Of a stretch of 64,000 bases of DNA, positions 58,601 through 64,000 are shown in pieces. Made by a program: the position numbers and the translations under genes. Location of the stretch: positions 1-64,000 of the forward strand of contig DUVP01000007.1 in assembly GCA_012840975.1 (NCBI GenBank), written 5' to 3'. Within the stretch, counting starts at the first letter, position 1. Each line of letters opens with the position of its first letter. The stretch comes from Mogibacterium sp. GTDB lineage: Bacteria; Bacillota; Clostridia; Peptostreptococcales; Anaerovoracaceae. Under the pieces are notes generated by a model. That model saw nothing but the letters and a program-made list of their open reading frames with translations, made no database searches and was not told the origin of the DNA.

Positions 58601-58879
58601 ATTCCTTGGTTGTTGATTCAGTCTAGAGATCCGAGTAAGAAAGAATTTATCGGAAATATCTACAAAGATGGTATTGAAGCAAGTAAACTTATCGATGAAA
58701 TCTATATTGGTGTTTTGTATGTAGATGATAATGGCACTGTATTAGATTCATTCCCGGGTATAGAAAACAACGTTTTAAATCCTTTGAAAGCATATACCTG
58801 GGATGAGTGGGATATACCTAAATCCAAAGAACGATTGAAGCAATCCTACTATATAATACAGGACTTGTTTGCCGATTAA
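55694..58879 (+). CDS. Large membrane-anchored glycoside hydrolase-like protein
   Basis: 1061 residues. An N-terminal hydrophobic anchor (about 5-25) places the rest outside the cell. Residues about 30-380 are of unknown type. From about 395 a GH2/GH5-like barrel starts (IAIKGVNMGMGKPGAF, MNANVIRVYTLHPPGF). The candidate acid/base Glu is in WILGIEWDP (about 542) and the nucleophile Glu in LVAEFGIPASRG (about 693). The C-terminal 260 residues resemble a CBM9-like domain (VDGDIKDWE, HDERYLYIRLDY). It is the last gene of the c-di-GMP/polysaccharide unit, overlapping the glycosyltransferase, so it likely trims or releases that polymer. I cannot place it in a named GH family. Confidence 0.82.
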   Translation: MKRIYTILLCLLILISLPVVIWYLEPGKECRMAIIDKTVPDETYRGHNGIVFLLNHLKYKKQSKDLYDLREDYFGFSPNEKEKSYKLKPLPANYDDYDIIYLADSYGVYEGDLPWKVKENEGSVPRKIYGGLEKEEWLNIHNRLAKENRSLFIAEHNAFATPTKKEVRESITNYLGVNWSGWKGRYFDELDFNKNKKIPQWIKNKFGESWDYKGYGFILVNDIDSRVLVLEKSEHVSDKNISLSFTREGEDFFGLKKSSHYNHWFDIITPKQGSTVLANYNLNLTERGKELLLENGITTEFAAVVKTEQGSSSSYYFAGDYNSIDKVPALYKFKGLQKLYSFVEMNSDSAFYWSAYFPMMEKILDNYYNPSEKDMGLEEKEKNPYDARIKGNSFEILIDGKWEPIAIKGVNMGMGKPGAFPGEAAITEDEYYRWFEQIGEMNANVIRVYTLHPPGFYNSLLRYNETHDKKIYVMHGVWINEEELEASQDVFDKKTLADFQQEMKTITDVIHGNKVVDARPGHASGAYKADVSQYVIAWILGIEWDPYMVENTNHIHFSIGEYKGTFFETRGANPFEYWLAQQMDTIVKYEKKHYDYLRPVSFTNWPTTDILEHPANFQDNEDLVGVDPNVIYTKGEMDSVGQFASYHIYPYYPDFLNFEKKYLDYVDHRGQKNNYAGYLNHLKSVHRLPILVAEFGIPASRGLTHENPFGWNQGFKSEKEQGEIVSRLYEDILEEDMLGGLIFTWQDEWFKRTWNTMDYDNPDRRPFWSNAQTNEQQYGLLSFDRHKIKVDGDIKDWETEPLYKKNGKAMKGLYVDHDERYLYIRLDYSGTDKAYPLILLDVVPDQGNSFIKEKKKLKFSNGVDFIIKLNKKNPKILIDQYYDFYTYMYAYHLKLIEKPKKDPHKNSGVFSQIHYVISREYRSENGKILMPFSSYEAGKLRKGNADPDSKNYDSLADFYINDDGGLELRIPWLLIQSRDPSKKEFIGNIYKDGIEASKLIDEIYIGVLYVDDNGTVLDSFPGIENNVLNPLKAYTWDEWDIPKSKERLKQSYYIIQDLFAD

Positions 58880-58902
58880 ACAATAAACAATTTTGATGAC
58901 AT

Positions 58903-58937
58903 AAAAGGCCTCCGATTTTTGTGACCGGAGGCCTTTT
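58903..58937 (+). terminator. Intrinsic terminator after the polysaccharide genes
   Basis: AAAAGGCCTCCG (58903-58914) pairs perfectly with CGGAGGCCTTTT (58926-58937). It closes the unit ending with the glycoside hydrolase. Confidence 0.9.
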
Positions 58938-59083
58938 ATATCCGAAAATTTCAAATTCTGTAAATTGTTTGTAAAATAACACAAAAAATATTGTATTTTT
59001 TGTTAATTATATAGCAATTTTATTTTTTTGAGGTATAATCTATAAATTATAGAAGTGTTTTAATTTCAAGGGGGTGAAGGTGC

Positions 59084-59920
59084 ATGAAGTTCTGGAAGAT
59101 GCACGGTGCAGGCAATGATTTCATCATCATAAATAACATATTGGAGAAAATCGATATCGGAAAATTTCCATATCTGGCTGAAAAGCTTTGCACTCCTCGT
59201 TTATCATTGGGTGCTGACGGATTGATGGTGATAGAAGATAGCGATAAGGCGGATTTTAAAATGCTTTTCTATAATTCAGACGGTTCTGTCGGTGAGATGT
59301 GCGGAAACGGTGCAAGATGTATATGCAGATACGCCTATGAGAATAATCTCAGCTCTGAAACACAAATTATAGAAACGGCTGCGGGAACAGTAAAGGGAGA
59401 GAGAATAGATAAAAGAAACTACAAGGTAAGACTCAACGACCCGCAAGAAGTTATTCTGAACGGTAAGGCGGAAATATCAGGAGACGTTTACGATTATTCT
59501 TACGTGGAACTCGGTAATCCCGGATTGCCTCATGTGGTCGTTCCGATGAAAAATTTGAAAGATATCGACGAAGATTTTCTTTTTAATCTTGGTAAAAAGT
59601 TCAGATATTACAAGGCATTCCCTAAGGGTGCAAATGTCAACTTTTATGAAATTACAGGAGAGGATGAAATCTTCGAAAGAACCTGGGAGAGAGGTGTCGA
59701 AGGATTTACACTTGCCTGCGGTACGGGTACGGGCTCTGTTGTAGCCGTCCTCAGCTTATTGAATAAAGTCTCAGGCAAAAATGTGAAAGTAGATATGCGT
59801 GGAGGCACACTGATAATAGATATCAATATTCAGAACGAAAAAATTTCAGATATATTCCTGACCGGTCCTACCAATATAGTAGCAAAAGGTGAGATTACGG
59901 ACGAGGATATTTCAATATAG
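59084..59920 (+). CDS. dapF: Diaminopimelate epimerase
   Basis: Converts LL- to meso-diaminopimelate for lysine and peptidoglycan. 278 residues. Both catalytic cysteines are visible, in GEMCGNGARCICRY (about 74) and TLACGTGTGSVVAV (about 212), and the N-terminus MHGAGNDFIII is typical. GGGGGTG precedes the ATG. A TATAAT at 59034-59039 may be its -10 element, but no good -35 was found. The neighbours are a symporter gene and lysA. Confidence 0.95.
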   Translation: MKFWKMHGAGNDFIIINNILEKIDIGKFPYLAEKLCTPRLSLGADGLMVIEDSDKADFKMLFYNSDGSVGEMCGNGARCICRYAYENNLSSETQIIETAAGTVKGERIDKRNYKVRLNDPQEVILNGKAEISGDVYDYSYVELGNPGLPHVVVPMKNLKDIDEDFLFNLGKKFRYYKAFPKGANVNFYEITGEDEIFERTWERGVEGFTLACGTGTGSVVAVLSLLNKVSGKNVKVDMRGGTLIIDINIQNEKISDIFLTGPTNIVAKGEITDEDISI

Positions 59921-59966
59921 GTTTTAATAAATTTTTAATATTTTTATGTTTTTGGAGGAAGGTATT

Positions 59967-61217
59967 ATGGAAAAGAAGTCGGTTTTAAACAATTACAGGT
60001 TTTTGAGCCTAATGATAGGTGCAATGATCGTGGGCGGAATAGTTGGATGGGTAGCGCCGGAATTTGCTCAGAACCTGAAACCGTTCGGCACGGTGTTTAT
60101 CAATATGATGTTTTGCGTGGTTGTACCTCTCGTATTTGCATCTATCTCAAGCTCTATAGCTACCATGAAGAGCAGAAAGAGAGCCGGCAAAATTATGACT
60201 ACCACAGTTATCACTTTTGTCGCAACGGGTATTATAGCAGCTCTGATAATGTTCTTTATAATGAAGGTTTATCCACCTGTGCTTGAGGCCTGGACAGAAG
60301 TACCTAAGGAGGAAATCGGCGAGTATGCATCACTCAGTGATTTACTTGTAAACTTCTTCACTTCGAACGACTTTGTAGGCTTGCTTTCAAGACGTGCAAT
60401 GCTTCCGCTCATAGTATTTTCGATTCTTTTCGGATTTGCGACCAATTTGTCCGGCGGAGCAGACGGAATCATAGCAAAAGGTCTTACCGCTCTCAGCGAT
60501 GTGATGATGAAATTTGTTCAGATGATTACATACTATGCTCCTATAGCATTCTTTGCTATATTTGCAGGACTTGTCTCTGACTATGGCAGCCAGATAACAT
60601 CTTCATACGGCAGAGCGATGATAGTATATTATCCGCTGTGCTTTATTTATCTGTTTACGGCTTTTCCTTTCTTTGCATGGCTGGGTGGAGGGAAAAACGG
60701 ACCTAAGACTATGTTCAAGTATATAGCAAGGCCTGCTATAGTATCTCTCGGCACTTGTTCATCTGTTGCTACTATTCCTACAAATATGGCTGTAGCGGCT
60801 GAAACAGGTATATCGAAAGACGTCAGCGAGATAGTTCTTCCTCTCGGAGCTACTATGCATATGGACGGTTCATGCTTCTCATGCGTACTGAAAATTGCTT
60901 TTGTGCTCGGAGTATTCGGCCAGGATATGGGTTGGGGTATGTTGATTCCTGTAGTGCTTGTAGCGGTGCTTTCATCTGTTGGAATGTCGGGAGTACCGGG
61001 TGGTGGATATATAGGTGAGTATATTATCTGTTCAATTTTCTTCCCTAATCAGATGGAGCTTGCTTTCCCTATCCTGATAGCTATAGGCAATATGGTAGAC
61101 CCTCCTGCAACAATGATCAACTCGTCGGGAGACTATGTTGTATCCTATATCGTTTCAAGATTTGTAGACGGAAAAGACTGGCTGGACAAAGCTCTTGCAA
61201 AAAAAGAAGCAGCATAA
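59967..61217 (+). CDS. Dicarboxylate/amino acid:cation symporter (DAACS)
   Basis: 416 residues with 8 or so membrane segments and re-entrant loops. Motifs include MMFCVVVPLVFASISSS, GTCSSVATIPTNM, PLGATMHMDGSC and the C-terminal MVDPPATMINSSGD. The family imports aspartate, glutamate, C4-acids, serine or cystine with Na+ or H+. The ATG at 59967 follows TGGAGGAAGG. It sits between two diaminopimelate/lysine genes; whether it carries a related amino acid is unknown. Confidence 0.9.
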   Translation: MEKKSVLNNYRFLSLMIGAMIVGGIVGWVAPEFAQNLKPFGTVFINMMFCVVVPLVFASISSSIATMKSRKRAGKIMTTTVITFVATGIIAALIMFFIMKVYPPVLEAWTEVPKEEIGEYASLSDLLVNFFTSNDFVGLLSRRAMLPLIVFSILFGFATNLSGGADGIIAKGLTALSDVMMKFVQMITYYAPIAFFAIFAGLVSDYGSQITSSYGRAMIVYYPLCFIYLFTAFPFFAWLGGGKNGPKTMFKYIARPAIVSLGTCSSVATIPTNMAVAAETGISKDVSEIVLPLGATMHMDGSCFSCVLKIAFVLGVFGQDMGWGMLIPVVLVAVLSSVGMSGVPGGGYIGEYIICSIFFPNQMELAFPILIAIGNMVDPPATMINSSGDYVVSYIVSRFVDGKDWLDKALAKKEAA

Positions 61218-61293
61218 CTCAGCGATAGAAAATTAAACCTGATAAAAAAGATGCACCGGATTAGAGAAGCTTTAATTTAGGAGAAAAGAAGTT

Positions 61294-62592
61294 ATGATAG
61301 AAAAAAACATTACAGTAAAAGACGGTACTCTGTATTTTGCCGGACAAAATACGCTTGAGCTTGCTGAAAAATACGGCACACCTCTCTATCTTCTGGATGA
61401 AGATCTGATACGGGAGAATTGCAGAACGTACAAAAATGCCGTAAAAAAATACTTCCCTGAAGGTTCGGAAGCATTATATGCAAGTAAAGCAAACTCTTTT
61501 AAAAGAATATACGAAATAATGACGGAAGAGGGTATAGGTGTAGATGTAGCATCTTCAGGGGAGATATATACAGCATTAAAATCCGGCTATGACTTGAGTC
61601 AAGCTTATTTCAACAGTAACAACAAGACTGAAGAAGATGTGAAATATGCCATTGAAAACGGTATCGGCTATTTCGTAGTGGATAATAAGGAAGAGATAGA
61701 CATGATTCAGGAGGAGGCGGAGAGACAGGACTTAAAGCAAAAGGTGTTTTTAAGGCTCACTCCCGGCGTAGATCCTCACACATATGAAGCAATATCCACA
61801 GGCAAAGTCGACAGTAAATTCGGCAGTGCTATAGAGACGGGTCAGGCGGAAGAAATAACGAAATATACTTTGACGAAAGAAAATGTTATTCTATCAGGAT
61901 TTCATTGTCACGTAGGTTCACAGGTATTTGAAGAGGACGTCTTTGAAAAATGTGCAGTAGTAATGCTCAACTTTATATCGCTTATAGAAAAGTCATACGG
62001 TCATAAAACAGAAATTTTAGACCTCGGTGGTGGTTACGGAGTCAGATACACCGAAGAAGATGGATACCTCGACATAGAAGAAAAAATTAAATCTGTAGGC
62101 GACACGGTAAAATCTACTTGTGAAGAGTTGGGCATTACTCCGCCTAAGGTTTATCTTGAGCCCGGCAGAAGTATCGTAGGGAATGCAGGTATGACTCTCT
62201 ACACGGTGGGCAGTGTCAAGATAATTCCTGAATATAAAAATTATGTGTCGGTAGACGGCGGCATGACGGACAATCCGCGCTTTGCTTTATACGGTGCCAG
62301 GTATACGGTGCTTCTTGCAAATAAAATGGATGAAGAAAAAGACTTTGTAGCATCGGTAGTCGGCAGGCTCTGCGAGAGTGGAGATAAAATTCAGGAAAAT
62401 GTGTCACTTCCTTCAAGCGTATGTAAAGGCGATATTCTGGCGGTTTGTACGACGGGGGCATATAATTACTCTATGGCGTCAAATTACAACAGACTTCAGA
62501 GACCTCCTATAGTGATGCTTAAGAATAAAACGGAGAGCTATATAGCGGTTAAGAGAGAAAGTCTTGAAGATATAGTCAGAAATGACGTTTAG
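61294..62592 (+). CDS. lysA: Diaminopimelate decarboxylase
   Basis: Makes L-lysine from meso-diaminopimelate with PLP. 432 residues. The PLP Lys lies in ALYASKANSF (about 64), the His/Gly phosphate site in GFHCHVGSQ (about 210), ILDLGGGYGVRY near 244, and EPGRSIVGNAG near 289. The active-site Cys is in GRLCESGD near 363. It lies 9 bases upstream of the next gene, so they are cotranscribed. Confidence 0.95.
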   Translation: MIEKNITVKDGTLYFAGQNTLELAEKYGTPLYLLDEDLIRENCRTYKNAVKKYFPEGSEALYASKANSFKRIYEIMTEEGIGVDVASSGEIYTALKSGYDLSQAYFNSNNKTEEDVKYAIENGIGYFVVDNKEEIDMIQEEAERQDLKQKVFLRLTPGVDPHTYEAISTGKVDSKFGSAIETGQAEEITKYTLTKENVILSGFHCHVGSQVFEEDVFEKCAVVMLNFISLIEKSYGHKTEILDLGGGYGVRYTEEDGYLDIEEKIKSVGDTVKSTCEELGITPPKVYLEPGRSIVGNAGMTLYTVGSVKIIPEYKNYVSVDGGMTDNPRFALYGARYTVLLANKMDEEKDFVASVVGRLCESGDKIQENVSLPSSVCKGDILAVCTTGAYNYSMASNYNRLQRPPIVMLKNKTESYIAVKRESLEDIVRNDV

Positions 62593-62601
62593 GAGATAAA
62601 A

Positions 62602-63627
62602 ATGGCACTCGGATATAAAAAATTAAATTTTGTCGATAAGACTCCTTTAAATTTTCTGCCTACACTTTCCAGGGAGTTGGGAATTAATCTCTACTTGAAA
62701 AGAGATGACCTTACTCCTTGGGGAGGCGGCGGGAATAAGCTCAGAAAACTCGAGTATCTGGTAAAAGACGCTATAAATACCGGCCATACCGCACTTCTTA
62801 CAGTTGGCGGAGCACAGACCAATCATGGCAGGCTGACGGCGGCTGTAGGTGCAAAATACGGTCTGAAAACTACCATAGTGGCAATAGACGATTACCCGGG
62901 TGAAATCTCGGCAAACATACTCCTTGATGCCATAATGGACTCAAATATTATACTCAAAAAGAGCGACGGCAGAGAAGAAGGTGTTCAGTTTGACGAACTT
63001 TGTGCGGAAATTACCGGTAAATATGAAAAAGAAGGCGAGAAAGTCTATTTTATTCCTATGGGCGGCAGCAATGCTTTGGGTACACTCGGATATTATGATT
63101 GCGCTCTCGAACTGATAGAACAGTCTGAAGAGTTCAATATCCCTGATGCAAGAGTAATAACCGCTGTAGGTTCTATGGGGACATACATGGGTCTGCTTAT
63201 GGGACTCGTAAACGAAAAATCATCTTTAAGTTTAACAGGTGTAGCCATATCTCCTTTCGGAGAAGCCAAGGAAAAGAGAATCATGGAATATCTCGAAGAG
63301 GTAAAGGAGAAATTCAATCTCGATATCGATGTCAAAAGAGAAGAGATGGATATACAGAAAGACTATACAAAAGGAGCGTATAATAATGCCGACAAAGATG
63401 TAAGAAATGCTGTGCTTTTAATGGCGAGAAAAGAGGCTGTTATGCTTGACCCTTGCTATACAGGCAAAGCATTCGCAGGTATAGTCGAAATGATAAAAGA
63501 AAATAAAATCAAGCAAGGTGAAGATGTAATATTTATTCACACGGGTGGCTTCCCCGGACTTTATACGAAACATCATAGAGTCGAGTTTGAAAAAGAATTA
63601 CAGGAAAAGGTAAAAATTATTTTATAA
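62602..63627 (+). CDS. D-cysteine desulfhydrase / ACC deaminase-family PLP enzyme
   Basis: 341 residues of the fold-type II PLP family. LKRDDLTPWGGGGNKLRKLEY (about 31-51) contains the PLP Lys, and TVGGAQTNHGRLTAAVG follows near 70. It deaminates D-cysteine (releasing sulfide) or related amino acids; the exact substrate is not decided by the motifs. It follows lysA by 9 bases and is followed by a strong terminator. The operon context (dapF, symporter, lysA) hints at an amino acid linked to cysteine or diaminopimelate. Confidence 0.85.
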   Translation: MALGYKKLNFVDKTPLNFLPTLSRELGINLYLKRDDLTPWGGGGNKLRKLEYLVKDAINTGHTALLTVGGAQTNHGRLTAAVGAKYGLKTTIVAIDDYPGEISANILLDAIMDSNIILKKSDGREEGVQFDELCAEITGKYEKEGEKVYFIPMGGSNALGTLGYYDCALELIEQSEEFNIPDARVITAVGSMGTYMGLLMGLVNEKSSLSLTGVAISPFGEAKEKRIMEYLEEVKEKFNLDIDVKREEMDIQKDYTKGAYNNADKDVRNAVLLMARKEAVMLDPCYTGKAFAGIVEMIKENKIKQGEDVIFIHTGGFPGLYTKHHRVEFEKELQEKVKIIL

Positions 63628-63665
63628 AAATTAAAAAGGGAGCAATCCCGAGTACTCCATAAAAT

Positions 63666-63704
63666 GTGCGAAAGCCTCAATCATAAAGATTGGGGCTTTT
63701 GCAC
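63666..63704. terminator. Bidirectional intrinsic terminator
   Basis: GTGCGAAAGCCTCAATC (63666-63682) pairs with GATTGGGGCTTTTGCAC (63688-63704) with two non-canonical pairs. It lies between the converging desulfhydrase gene and the aminotransferase remnant. Confidence 0.85.
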
Positions 63705-63752
63705 TAAGAACTATATAGCATAGTGTTGGAACAGATTCAGAAATCTGATGAA

Positions 63753-64000
63753 TTACAGTAGCTCTTTGAGTTTGGCAAGGCGGCGAAGAGACTCATCAAG
63801 AGTGCCTTCCTCCCGTGCAAAGTGCAGTCGAATTAAATGGTTTACTTCTTCATTGAAGAAACTGGAGCCCGGAACGGCAGCCTCCTGTAAAGGTGCCGGG
63901 GCTCCTACAGTGAGGAAGTCATGAACCTTTTTCGCTCCTTCTATTACTTCAGGAGGACCTATAAGGTATCCTAAACGCCATCCGGTAATGGAGAAGGTCT
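63753..64000 (-). pseudogene. Class I/II aminotransferase C-terminus with internal deletion (continues past window)
   Basis: The reverse strand reads TFSITGWRLGYLIGPPEV, GAPAPLQEAAVPGSSFFNEE and LIRLHFAREEGTLDESLRRL, then stop at 63753-63755. TGWRxGY is the block after the PLP lysine, and PGSSFF...RxxFA is near the C-terminus. In complete enzymes some 80-100 residues separate PLQEA from AVPGSSFF; here they are fused in frame, removing the small-domain core. The protein is probably inactive. The start of the gene is outside the window. Confidence 0.75.

Noticed and set aside
1-64000. CRISPR arrays, tRNA or rRNA genes, insertion sequences, prophage
   Set aside because: No regularly spaced repeats, cloverleaf genes, transposase or phage structural genes were recognised on either strand.

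Overview
The window reads as a chromosomal segment of an anaerobic, low-to-moderate GC Bacillota (Clostridia-like) bacterium. The reasons are the GlgC/GlgD pair of glycogen genes, a two-subunit glycine decarboxylase (GcvPA/GcvPB) in an operon with formate-tetrahydrofolate ligase and a stand-alone methenyl-THF cyclohydrolase, strong GGAGG ribosome binding sites with frequent TTG/GTG starts, and no oxygen-dependent enzymes. The species cannot be named from the sequence. No rRNA, tRNA, CRISPR array or intact insertion sequence was seen.

Layout. 0-8.5 kb: glycogen operon (glgP 3' part, glgC, glgD, glgA, fused GlgX-type debranching/4-alpha-glucanotransferase). 8.7-13.2 kb: cardiolipin synthase, a secreted amidase with an apparent ATT start, a lipoprotein preceded by the tail of a lost paralogue, a reverse cupin gene, and a collapsed GDSL hydrolase pseudogene. 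13.3-23.7 kb: a promoter, a leader ORF overlapping an intrinsic terminator, then fhs-fchA-folD-FNT-gcvT-gcvH-gcvPA-gcvPB-lpdA. Together these can take glycine to CO2, NH3, NADH and, through formyl-THF, ATP plus formate, or run the other way. 23.7-27.2 kb (reverse): ArsA/Get3-like ATPase, two unrecognised proteins, and the CstA transporter.

27.4-35.2 kb: an SDR protein; a reverse cassette of HisD-like dehydrogenase, GPH-family transporter and amidohydrolase; the divergent regulator fusing a MerR domain to a zinc ribbon and a methyltransferase-like fold; then a racemase. 35.3-40.8 kb: an AT-rich defence island with a C5 methyltransferase, an HpaII-type endonuclease, Vsr, and a large AAA ATPase cut by one in-frame TAG. 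41-45.6 kb: pcm, converging on the metF / split MetH reactivation domain / metH operon. 45.6-46.5 kb holds two gene remnants.

46.5-58.9 kb: a MATE exporter, then the most interesting block. It encodes a diguanylate cyclase, a sensor with a degenerate GGDEF split by a +1 frameshift from an intact EAL phosphodiesterase, a degenerate-GGDEF/receiver protein that keeps a c-di-GMP I-site, a membrane-anchored HEAT protein, a processive family-2 glycosyltransferase and a large anchored glycoside hydrolase. I read this as a self-contained c-di-GMP-controlled exopolysaccharide system. 59-63.7 kb: dapF, a dicarboxylate/amino-acid symporter, lysA and a D-cysteine-desulfhydrase-family enzyme, followed by the tail of a reverse aminotransferase that has lost an internal segment.

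A recurring theme is gene decay by deletion or small lesions. At least five remnants or internally deleted genes, one nonsense codon and one or two frameshifts occur in 64 kb.
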